Source of the DNA: Cellvibrionaceae bacterium 1162T.S.0a.05
GTDB taxonomy: Bacteria > Pseudomonadota > Gammaproteobacteria > Pseudomonadales > Cellvibrionaceae
Assembly (NCBI GenBank): GCA_000964245.1
Contig: LANB01000001.1
Location: 4,095,501 to 4,159,500 of the forward strand
DNA: 64,000 bases
Direction: 5' to 3'
The notes beneath the pieces were generated by a model. The model saw only the letters and a program-made list of their open reading frames with translations. It had not been told where the DNA came from and did not search any database. Both the position numbers and the translations under genes were made by a program. Shown piece after piece: positions 56,686 through 64,000 of this stretch. Within the stretch, counting starts at the first letter, position 1; the number at the start of each line of letters is the position of its first letter.

Positions 56686-58074
56686 TTAGTAGCGGTCGCT
56701 ATACAACTTTTTTACATCGTAGCTAAAATTTGCATCCGTGTAAGGCAGCATGGTTTTATTCCATGCATTAAACGCGACCTTGAGCGCGTCAAATTTTTCC
56801 GGGTGATGAATTCTCAAGTTCGCCCGCTCTCGCTGATCTTCTTCAAGATTAAAAAGAAACTCTTTGTCAGCTAATTTCAAATACTTCCATGCCCCCTCTC
56901 TTACTGCAATCTGTTCGTTTGCCTTGTAACGCCAAAAAAATCGGCGCGCATAGGCCGACTTCTTACCCAGTAACACTGACAGTAAATTTTCACCATCAAG
57001 ATCTTGGGACACTGAATTTTCCGGGTCTGCTGCCGCAAGTAAGGTCGGCATCCAGTCCATAGAACTTATTAATTGAGCACTGACACTGCCGGCTTTAATT
57101 TGCCGTGGCCACCGCACAATTCCCGGCACGCGAATGCCTCCTTCAAGCAGTTCACCTTTTTGCCCAACAAAGGGCCAATTGTAAGAAAAACGTTCACCAC
57201 CATTATCGCTGGTAAAAACAACAATCGTGTTTTCGTCCATGCCGAGGCTTGCAAGTGTTTTCAGTACGCGCCCGATATTGGCATCCAGGCTCTGCACCAT
57301 TGCGGCATAAATTTTTGCATTACCGCCATCTTCATCTTTCACATCATAAAGATCGCGGGAACGCCTGACATCATTTGGCCCTTCCCAGGGCCAGTGGGGC
57401 GCGCTGAAATGCAAACTTAAAAAGAAAGGCGTTTTTTCTTTGGCAAAACTGTGAAGGTAGTCCCGGGTTTTATCTGCAAAGATATCTGTCAGATATCCGT
57501 CCGCCTTCACAGGTTTTACATCATCTTCCCAAAGGCCATCGGCGCCCTTGAAATTGAGTTTTTTCTTTCCGTGAGAGAGTTTGTGCTCGAAATAATCCAC
57601 GCCACCAGGGTAAAAACCGTAAAATGAATCGTAACCATTTTTAATGGGCCCAAAATCAGGCGGACCACCCAAATGCCACTTACCTACAAGCGCCGTTTTA
57701 TACCCGGCTTTACGAAACTCACTGGCAATTGTCGGCGCATCTCCCGGCAAGCCCGCCGCGTTTCGGCCAATGGGCTCTTCCAGGCCCGCTGCAAATCGGT
57801 ATTGGTATTGCCCGGTCAACAACGCGGTGCGCGTTGGTGAGCATACCGATGAGTTGGCGTAGCAATCTGTCAGCTTTAAACCTTCGGCAGCAAGCTGGTC
57901 AATAACGGGGGTTTTAAAATCAGGTCGGCCGAAACAGCTTACATCGCCATAACCCAAATCATCTGCCATGATAAAAAGCACGTTCGGTGCGGCGTTTTTG
58001 TTAGCGAGCACTTCTCCAGATAAGAGCGCGCTCGCTATCCCCCCTTCTATAAATTGTCGACGATTCAGCTTCAC
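56686..58074 (-). CDS. Formylglycine-dependent sulfatase, Tat-exported
   Basis: Hydrolyses a sulfate ester on an unknown substrate. From the GTG at 58074 (AGGTGA just upstream) the protein has 462 residues and a twin-arginine type leader (LNRRQFIEGGIASALLSGEVLA). C78 in SVCSPTRTALLTG is the cysteine converted to formylglycine; metal ligands appear in MADDLGYGD and FTSDNGGE, and GYKTALVGKWHLG is the second signature. No maturase gene is in the window. Divergent from a large TonB-dependent receptor, which suggests uptake and desulfation of a sulfated compound. Confidence 0.9.
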   Translation of the reverse strand: MKLNRRQFIEGGIASALLSGEVLANKNAAPNVLFIMADDLGYGDVSCFGRPDFKTPVIDQLAAEGLKLTDCYANSSVCSPTRTALLTGQYQYRFAAGLEEPIGRNAAGLPGDAPTIASEFRKAGYKTALVGKWHLGGPPDFGPIKNGYDSFYGFYPGGVDYFEHKLSHGKKKLNFKGADGLWEDDVKPVKADGYLTDIFADKTRDYLHSFAKEKTPFFLSLHFSAPHWPWEGPNDVRRSRDLYDVKDEDGGNAKIYAAMVQSLDANIGRVLKTLASLGMDENTIVVFTSDNGGERFSYNWPFVGQKGELLEGGIRVPGIVRWPRQIKAGSVSAQLISSMDWMPTLLAAADPENSVSQDLDGENLLSVLLGKKSAYARRFFWRYKANEQIAVREGAWKYLKLADKEFLFNLEEDQRERANLRIHHPEKFDALKVAFNAWNKTMLPYTDANFSYDVKKLYSDRY

Positions 58075-58541
58075 GTTTTCACCTTTATTGTTTTGCTGGG
58101 TTGTATTGCGCTTGATTTGTCGCGCACCTGGTTCAACCCCTGACCGACATCTCGCCACAGGCAGGGCTTACTGACAAGCATTTAGAAATCAAAATTCATA
58201 CTCTTTTGGTAAAAACTTATGTCTTTTCGTTAAAAATTGCATGTAACCTTGAATGGGTATGTTGTGGGTCTCCCGACCCAGACATTGCATCCAGAGGGCT
58301 GGCGTTTCCCGTAAAACCAGCCCTTGGACGCCAGCTTTAAATAATAAAAAAAACGATATAAAACAAATAATTAATAAACGCATGCAGTACTTGTCCGTTA
58401 TTTTCTGGCAAGCGCAAAAAATATCTTAAACGCCTCGTAGAAAAACATTTTGTGTATGTCGGCGCAGGGTGTCGCTTTGCCTTAAAAAAGTGCAATCCCC
58501 TGCGGCTTTATCCATATGCATCACCCTGTTAACAATAATTA
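58075..58541. other. 467-bp divergent control region between sulfatase and TonB receptor
   Basis: No gene. An AT-rich left part, then a structured block (58265-58335, see separate entry), then an AT-rich stretch before the receptor ATG. No operator of a known family is recognised. Confidence 0.6.
58265..58335. repeat. Cluster of hairpins with two competing pairings
   Basis: TGGGTC (58265-58270) / GACCCA (58275-58280) is a perfect 6-bp stem. AGGGCTGG (58295-58302) pairs with CCAGCCCT (58317-58324), extended by CCA/TGG past one bulge. The same GCTGGCG (58299-58305) can instead pair with CGCCAGC (58329-58335). Mutually exclusive stems of this kind are seen in attenuators and repeat elements. 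Confidence 0.6.
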
Positions 58542-61500
58542 ATGAGTAAAGATATTATGCAAACACATAAGCTGCCTGGAAAATTCAAACGCAAGCCGCT
58601 GAGCCTGGCTTTAATTAGCCTGGGGACTGCGCTCTACTTTTCCTCACCTGTTCACGCCCAGACTGAAGAAATCATTCAGGAAGAAGTCGTCATCAGTGGC
58701 ACTCGAATTCGTGCGCGAGACGGCATGTCCACACCCACGCCGGTCACAACTATCGGCAAGGAAAACCTGGATGCAATGGCACCCGGGAGCCTGATGGATG
58801 GCTTGGGGCAACTTCCCCAGTTTTATTCAAACGAAACCGTTAACTCCAATCAGTCGCGCGGAATCTGGTATGAGCGCGGCAGTTTTGGATCCTTGAATTT
58901 ACGTGGTTTGGGCATTAACCGTACCCTGACACTCATGAATGGGCGCCGCGTCATTTCCTCCTCCGCTTTCGGTGGTGTCGATGTCAACAACTTCCCTGAA
59001 GCAATGGTAAAAACGGTTGAAACCGTTACCGGTGGCGCATCCGCGGCTTACGGTACCGACGCGGTTGCCGGTGTCGTTAACTTTATTCTCGATACGAAGT
59101 TCGAAGGGTTCGAAGCCAAGTTGCAAGCAGGAGAAACAGATCGCAGCGACGGCGGCAATTCTGAAATCAGCGTAGCCTTTGGTACCGACATTGGCGATAA
59201 GGCACACATTCAATTTTCCTACGAAATAGCCAGCCAGGATGCCATTCAAACTTACGCGGGGCGAGACTGGTATCAAAGCTGGGGAACGGTACCGAATGCC
59301 GACGGACTGCTTGAAGTTCACCCCTATGTTGTTTCTGCCAGCTCAACCTATAACGGTTTGATTTTCGCACCAGGAACGCCCTTGCAAGGAATGCAATTTT
59401 CCAGGGATGGCCAAAGTATTTCGCCCTACATATTAAGTAGCGTGGCGACACCCAGCCCTGTTGGCGTTCCCCCCTCACGCCATTCAATATTGAACGGTGG
59501 CAGCGGTGACGATTTCAATTCGCAAAATGCCAACCTGATGCCAGAGTTCGATCGCGACGCGTTCTTTGTTTATGCCGACTACGCGTTCAGCGAAAATTTC
59601 ACGGCCTACGTTCAAGCGCTCCGCGCATCAAATGAAACCTGGCAATACAATCAGCCAGGCGGCTCCTTTCACGGCACACCCACAACCTTGACCATTTTTC
59701 AGGATAACGCCTATTTACCGGATAGCGTTCGCCAAACCATGATCGACAATGACATCGACTCCTTTACCTTTAGACGAATGGGGAGCATGTCAGACATCCT
59801 TGGCGAATCTTACCTGGCAACTGAAAGCGAATTGCAATCCATTACCGCGGGCTTCAACCTTGATATCGACAACGGCGCTTTTGAAGGTTGGACCTTAAGC
59901 GGCTACTACCAAAGTGGCGAAAACGAAAGGCAACTGAAACAACACGGCTTACGTGTTGACAGAATTTTTGCCGCAATAGATGCCGTTGATAACGGCAGCG
60001 GTGAGATTGTTTGCCGCACCAGCTTATTCGACCCCAATGCCTTCCCTGGATGCGAACCAATTAACCTCTTTGGCCAAGGTAACGCATCGGCCGCTGCGGT
60101 GGACTATGTCACGGGTTTCGAAGCCGGTGAACAAATCAATACACCGCTTTATTTTGCTGACAGTGGTTTTGATCTCGGTCGCAACTACTCCTACACAACC
60201 AGCCGCGAAAAAATTAATATTGCGACAATCAACCAGGACGTATTTGAAATTTCCGCAAGCGGTGAAATTTCTGAAGGCTTTGGAGCAGGCCCGATTGATC
60301 TCGCTGTCGGTTATTCCAATCGCAAGGAAGAGATTTTTCAAGTCGCCCAGGATGTCACCAACCCGGCATCCAATCACGGTTCTCCCGGCGGCTTCACACC
60401 TGTGAGCTGTAACGATGATGACATTGGATTGCGCGGTGTTAACCCACCGGATTGCGCCAATACGGTGGGCGTTCAATACTCAAAAATTTCAAATATTGAC
60501 GGTGAAATTACAGTCGATGAACTTTTTGTAGAAACACAAATTCCCCTTCTCAGTGAGGTAGCCGGAGCAGAAAGTCTAAGCACTAACATCGCGGCGCGTT
60601 GGGCAGATTACTCAGGCTCTGGCGATGTGTGGGCCTGGAAAGGCGGCCTCGATTGGCAAATTAATTCACAGTTTCGCGCACGAAGCACGCTCTCGCGTGA
60701 CGTCCGCGCAGCAAACCTCTCTGAACGCTTTGACCAAACAGGTGGCTCTGCATCCATTTTTGATCCGGTACAAAGTGCCGAATACAACGTAACAATTTAT
60801 TCAGGCGGCAACCCGGAAGTCGCACCCGAAGAAGCTGACACCTTTACTGCGGGTGTTGTTTTCCAGCCCGATGCAATTGAAGGTCTTTCCATGTCGCTTG
60901 ACTGGTATGAAGTGGAAATTGACGGCGCTATTGGCAGTTTGACACCTCAGGGCGTTGTCAACGCCTGTCAAGCGGGGGACGCCAGTGCCTGTGCACGTAT
61001 CACTCGCGACGCCGGCACCAATAATATTATTCTTGTTGGTGACCAATTCGTTAACATCGATCAGGAAGTGGCGAGCGGCATTGACCTCGAAGTGTCTTAT
61101 TCAACAGATGTTGAATGGTTTGGTGGCGGCGATGAATACTTTTCGATTCGAAGTTTTATATCGCATTTGCGCGAACGCTCTGAAACCAGTGGCGACGCCC
61201 CCACTATAGATCGCGCAGGTCAAACCGGTATTGAATCCAGTACTTTCCAGGCCTACGCATTGCCCGACTATAAGTTCACAACCCAGCTCAACTATCAGTA
61301 CGGTAATTTTGATGTATTCCTGCAAGGCCGTTACATTTCATCGGGCACCAACGAAAATTCACCGGGTGCAGGCTTTGAAATGGTGGATAGCAGTGTGGAT
61401 ACCGCGTTCTATACCGACTTGAATTTAAGTTACAGCCGGGAAGTGGGTGGCGCTAACTGGCAGGTGTTTGCAAACATCGCCAACTTACTGGACGAGGATC

Positions 61501-61613
61501 CCCCCGTGAGCGCAGCCTATGATGTCTTCCTTGCGCGCACGGCCCAAGCGAATACAACCTTGTTTGATGTACTCGGGCGCCGCTTTACTCTCGGTATCCG
61601 TGTGAAAATGTAG
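58542..61613 (+). CDS. TonB-dependent outer-membrane receptor
   Basis: 1023-residue receptor importing an unknown ligand with TonB energy. Signal peptide (SLALISLGTALYFSSPVHAQ, cleaved near residue 40), TonB-box-like EEVVISGTRIR, plug domain (about 60-190: SLNLRGLGINRTLTLMNGRR, TGGASAAYGTDAVAGVVNF) and a 22-strand barrel ending GRRFTLGIRVKM. The last residue is Met rather than the usual Phe. Large receptors of this kind in marine bacteria often take up oligosaccharides; the adjacent sulfatase fits that. Confidence 0.93.
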   Translation: MSKDIMQTHKLPGKFKRKPLSLALISLGTALYFSSPVHAQTEEIIQEEVVISGTRIRARDGMSTPTPVTTIGKENLDAMAPGSLMDGLGQLPQFYSNETVNSNQSRGIWYERGSFGSLNLRGLGINRTLTLMNGRRVISSSAFGGVDVNNFPEAMVKTVETVTGGASAAYGTDAVAGVVNFILDTKFEGFEAKLQAGETDRSDGGNSEISVAFGTDIGDKAHIQFSYEIASQDAIQTYAGRDWYQSWGTVPNADGLLEVHPYVVSASSTYNGLIFAPGTPLQGMQFSRDGQSISPYILSSVATPSPVGVPPSRHSILNGGSGDDFNSQNANLMPEFDRDAFFVYADYAFSENFTAYVQALRASNETWQYNQPGGSFHGTPTTLTIFQDNAYLPDSVRQTMIDNDIDSFTFRRMGSMSDILGESYLATESELQSITAGFNLDIDNGAFEGWTLSGYYQSGENERQLKQHGLRVDRIFAAIDAVDNGSGEIVCRTSLFDPNAFPGCEPINLFGQGNASAAAVDYVTGFEAGEQINTPLYFADSGFDLGRNYSYTTSREKINIATINQDVFEISASGEISEGFGAGPIDLAVGYSNRKEEIFQVAQDVTNPASNHGSPGGFTPVSCNDDDIGLRGVNPPDCANTVGVQYSKISNIDGEITVDELFVETQIPLLSEVAGAESLSTNIAARWADYSGSGDVWAWKGGLDWQINSQFRARSTLSRDVRAANLSERFDQTGGSASIFDPVQSAEYNVTIYSGGNPEVAPEEADTFTAGVVFQPDAIEGLSMSLDWYEVEIDGAIGSLTPQGVVNACQAGDASACARITRDAGTNNIILVGDQFVNIDQEVASGIDLEVSYSTDVEWFGGGDEYFSIRSFISHLRERSETSGDAPTIDRAGQTGIESSTFQAYALPDYKFTTQLNYQYGNFDVFLQGRYISSGTNENSPGAGFEMVDSSVDTAFYTDLNLSYSREVGGANWQVFANIANLLDEDPPVSAAYDVFLARTAQANTTLFDVLGRRFTLGIRVKM

Positions 61614-61620
61614 CAAGCTT

Positions 61621-61655
61621 CAACGCACCAGCTTCCACTGGTGCGTTGTTTTTTT
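61621..61655 (+). terminator. Intrinsic terminator after the TonB receptor
   Basis: CAACGCACCAG (61621-61631) and CTGGTGCGTTG (61638-61648) form a perfect 11-bp stem around a CTTCCA loop, followed by T7 at 61649-61655. Confidence 0.95.
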
Positions 61656-61698
61656 AGTATTAACCCTCTCAAAACCAATGCACTCACATCGATAATAT

Positions 61699-63456
61699 TT
61701 ATCGGTCACTTGCAGGAAAATCCAGAGAGACCGTCGGATTATTTGTGGGAAGCAATTCCAGTACGCGATAAAAAGCCGCGTGACGCCCGTCAATAATCGC
61801 ATCAAGACCAACAGTCGCCGGGTAAGGATCCATATTCCATACCGCGCCAACAATGTGCCAACGGTCAAAACTGTCAACTGTCGAAGAACGATTTGCGTAT
61901 TCGCCAGGAATGCCATCGTAAGACAGGTATTTCAGCTCTGACAAATCTGAAGAGTACACTGCCATAAAGCCCTGTCGATCACCATTCGATACCGGCACAA
62001 ACGCATTTTCCGTTGTCGGCATATTAGTAGACGTAGTACCGCCGGTAATATAAATATTGCCAAGGCTATCGGTGTTCACGCCTTCCGCTGCATCATAACC
62101 GTCGTCACCACCTACAAGTGTGCTATATAAAATTTGCCCGTTGTTACTGAGCACAGTGACATTCAAGTCGAGATCTCCCGGTGCGGATAAACTTGTCAAA
62201 TCGGTAACCGGGTAATCATCCGAGTCACTTCCTCCAGCAATAACAGCTTCTCCTGTTGGCAATAAAGCCAGTGAATGCGTGTCCATAATCTCAGCGCCGG
62301 AACCCCCTAGATACGTGCAATATTCCAGAACAAAACTCGCACTGAATTTTGCAACAAGAAATTCCTGATCTCCCATAAAACTACGCGCACCATTGGTAAT
62401 GGGTGCGCCTGAAGCATTATCGACAGTCAGGAAAACAACACTGCCGTCCGTGTGAACACGCACAGCTGGATTCGGCGCATAATTGGTGTTGGTATCGTTA
62501 CCTCCAAGCCAGGTTCCATATTCGACCGCTGTGCCGTCCGCAGACAACACGGCGTAAAAGGCATCCCTCAAACCATTCAATTGACCTTGCACCGCGTTGC
62601 CCGTGACAAAACGCCCCATATCCGTCGCACCACTGCCATCGGCACTCGCCATTGCGGCGATATGTACTCGCCCACTCGAATCGATATCCATATCACGAAT
62701 AATTCCCGGTCCAGAATCGCCAAAGTAGGTTGACCAGATAATATTTCCGTCCGAATTTAACTTCGTAACAAAGCCATCCTGAGTCCCGTAAGCATTTCCG
62801 AAGCCGGTATCACCAGCAAACTGTGGTTGCACAACGGAACTATCGGGTTGGGTCGGGAACCCCACCCCAGCGCGACCGGCAATATACACATTCTGGTTCG
62901 AATCCACTTCAACCGCATAAGCGCGGTCGTAACCTGCTCCACCCAAAAATCGCGACCAGATTATTTCCCCGAAAGAATCCAACTTGGTCACGAAGGCATC
63001 TGTTGGCCCATGGTTTCCGTTATGCACAGTACCGCTATAGGTCACGTTTTCATCGAGCGCTGTTGTATTAAATGCCCCACCGAAAGTTGTGGGAAAATCC
63101 GGGGAACTCGTGCCACCAACAATATAAATATTTCCGAAGGCATCCGTCGCGACATCACGCGCTTGTTCCCATTTATTATTATCATTGCCATCCAGTAACC
63201 CGGAGACCAACACCTGGAACTCAAGGGAGGACGTTGAAGACCCTGAGCTCGAACTTGAACTTGAACTCGAACTTGAATTTGAACTTGAACTTGAACTTGA
63301 ACTTGAACTACTGCTTGTACTGGAGCTCGAGGTCGAACTGGAACTGGAAGACGAGCTAGCTCCCCCATCCCCCTCTGAGTCAGATCCACCCCCGCCGCAT
63401 GCAAGCAAAAGCCCTGAAAGCATTATCAAAATGCCAAAATGGTTAATTAATTTCAT
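61699..63456 (-). CDS. SBBP-repeat beta-propeller lipoprotein with poly-serine linker
   Basis: 585 residues. Lipobox LLLAC gives a lipidated C20; a Gly/Asp/Glu stretch is followed by a nearly pure serine linker (about residues 36-76), then a domain of SBBP (seven-bladed propeller-like) repeats with the recurrent pattern of an I-x-YSTYLGG-type strand, a VDS-x-GN-x-YI turn and TGGT end (for example AVEVDSNQNVYIAGRAG; GVNTDSLGNIYITGGTTS). Poly-Ser linkers are common in secreted carbohydrate-active proteins of Saccharophagus/Teredinibacter relatives. Role unknown; probably surface exposed. Confidence 0.88.
   Translation of the reverse strand: MKLINHFGILIMLSGLLLACGGGGSDSEGDGGASSSSSSSSTSSSSTSSSSSSSSSSSSNSSSSSSSSSSSGSSTSSLEFQVLVSGLLDGNDNNKWEQARDVATDAFGNIYIVGGTSSPDFPTTFGGAFNTTALDENVTYSGTVHNGNHGPTDAFVTKLDSFGEIIWSRFLGGAGYDRAYAVEVDSNQNVYIAGRAGVGFPTQPDSSVVQPQFAGDTGFGNAYGTQDGFVTKLNSDGNIIWSTYFGDSGPGIIRDMDIDSSGRVHIAAMASADGSGATDMGRFVTGNAVQGQLNGLRDAFYAVLSADGTAVEYGTWLGGNDTNTNYAPNPAVRVHTDGSVVFLTVDNASGAPITNGARSFMGDQEFLVAKFSASFVLEYCTYLGGSGAEIMDTHSLALLPTGEAVIAGGSDSDDYPVTDLTSLSAPGDLDLNVTVLSNNGQILYSTLVGGDDGYDAAEGVNTDSLGNIYITGGTTSTNMPTTENAFVPVSNGDRQGFMAVYSSDLSELKYLSYDGIPGEYANRSSTVDSFDRWHIVGAVWNMDPYPATVGLDAIIDGRHAAFYRVLELLPTNNPTVSLDFPASDR
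63226..63345 (-). repeat. Hexamer-rich DNA encoding the poly-serine linker
   Basis: On the coding strand the linker alternates AGT and TCA/TCG codons, so the DNA is a degenerate tandem array of AGTTCA. One AAT interrupts it. Long enough to be prone to slippage in steps of two codons, which would change linker length without a frameshift. Confidence 0.75.
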
Positions 63457-63599
63457 TATTTTTTCTCCGTCGCATATAAGTGCTACACGCTAATAAAATG
63501 CGCTAGAGAAGCCATCGAGTGACGCATTTGGACAAACGGAGTGAAGCGTGAGACAAACGGTTGCTGAAGCTTAAAACGATGTAAAACTGTGGGGCTTAA

Positions 63600-64000
63600 C
63601 TACATTGCGATCGCCAAAAGATCAGCCAGTTCCGTATTCAAAGGGTCGAAACAGGGATTCCCCTGCAATTGACGCTTGAGATGCATGCTGAATGCACGTT
63701 CCCTGTTTGCCGGTGATACCGCCAGTGTGGTTAACCTCAAATAACGGAAACCATCGGCTAATGAAATCGGCAATCTTACGCCATTAAAATCCTTGCACCG
63801 CTTTGCGTCGATAGGCACGGACTGGTATTTTGCACCAAGAAGACTGCCCGCCGGAATTTCAATACCATTCAACGATGTGTTTTTAAGCGTGATACAAGAA
63901 TGTGAATCGCCGACATTGACTTTCTCTATCATTACCGCCCCGCCAAAATGATCGGTAAAAATATTAATTATTCCAGACCGACGAAAATGGCCTCCCGAAA
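63600..64000 (-). CDS. C-terminal part of an unknown protein, cut by the window edge
   Basis: The frame is open from the right edge of the window to a TAG/TAA-type stop at 63600; an internal ATG at 63932 leaves 110 residues, but the frame continues upstream (GGHFRRSGIINIFTDHFGG), so the true start is probably outside. Visible features: a stretch LKNTSLNGIEIPAGSLLGA and a helical end HLKRQLQGN. No family recognised. It is upstream of the poly-Ser lipoprotein on the same strand. Confidence 0.55.
   Translation of the reverse strand, partial: SGGHFRRSGIINIFTDHFGGAVMIEKVNVGDSHSCITLKNTSLNGIEIPAGSLLGAKYQSVPIDAKRCKDFNGVRLPISLADGFRYLRLTTLAVSPANRERAFSMHLKRQLQGNPCFDPLNTELADLLAIAM

Noticed and set aside
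63226-63345. Possible CRISPR-like array
   Set aside because: Units are 6 bases, without spacers, and in frame as serine codons of a lipoprotein.
63042-63404. Minus-strand ORF with Val-Gln repeats
   Set aside because: Alternative frame of the same hexamer array inside the lipoprotein gene.
63185-63493. Plus-strand ORF rich in Leu-Glu across the poly-Ser region
   Set aside because: It is the antisense reading of the serine-linker repeats and has no independent support.

Overview
The window reads as ordinary chromosome of a gammaproteobacterium, with one accessory stretch at its right end. The gene order purL/mltF, xseA/guaB-guaA, suhB/trmJ-iscR, and ndk-rlmN-pilF-rodZ-ispG-yfgM-bamB-der is the gammaproteobacterial one. 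A lipoprotein with a long poly-serine linker, a large TonB-dependent receptor and a formylglycine-type sulfatase near 56.7-63.5 kb suggest a marine polysaccharide degrader of the Cellvibrionales kind (Saccharophagus/Teredinibacter/Cellvibrio-like). That placement is inference; no species is claimed. Base composition is near half GC by eye. I saw no rRNA, tRNA, CRISPR array, transposase or phage gene.

Layout. 0-7 kb: photolyase facing an operon purL - DUF523/DUF1722 gene - MepA-like endopeptidase. 7-17 kb: a 420-bp gap with a sigma-54-type promoter, then mltF, tadA, flavodoxin, mnmC, a ComFB-domain protein, glutaminyl cyclase, trhP, sirtuin, a DUF4202 gene and a secreted unknown. 17-21 kb: guaB-guaA. 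21-27 kb: xseA, a CPA2 antiporter, thiO-thiS-thiG and an ABC ATPase run in one direction, then a TauE/SafE permease. 28-36.5 kb: der back to ndk, with hisS missing from its usual place between ispG and yfgM. 36.6-39.3 kb: an AsmA-like protein and a periplasmic glutathione peroxidase. 39.4-48.1 kb: an iron-sulfur operon iscR-iscS-sufB-sufC-sufD-sufS-sufA-sufT-sufE. 48.3-50 kb: trmJ and suhB. 50-55 kb: two tandem PAS hybrid histidine kinases and a TPR protein. 55-56.6 kb: a DsbD-alpha-like protein and a redoxin. 56.7-64 kb: sulfatase, TonB-dependent receptor, poly-Ser SBBP lipoprotein and the end of an unknown gene.

The most notable structure is the iron-sulfur locus. In E. coli and Pseudomonas, suhB-trmJ-iscR-iscS is followed by iscU-iscA-hscB-hscA-fdx-iscX and then ndk-rlmN. 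Here the flanks, iscR and iscS are kept, but the scaffold/chaperone part is replaced by a complete SUF set. A near-consensus type 1 IscR operator overlaps the -35 box of a strong iscR promoter, so the SUF genes appear to have come under IscR feedback. The normally tight sufB-sufC junction is opened by 590 bp holding two large nested inverted repeats that share a core.

A second theme is intergenic. Several gaps are filled by degenerate tandem repeats of period 7 (one of period 8), each locus with its own unit, starting at or next to stop codons. A third is the sigma-54-type promoter between purL and mltF, which may drive an unannotated small RNA or a long mltF leader.
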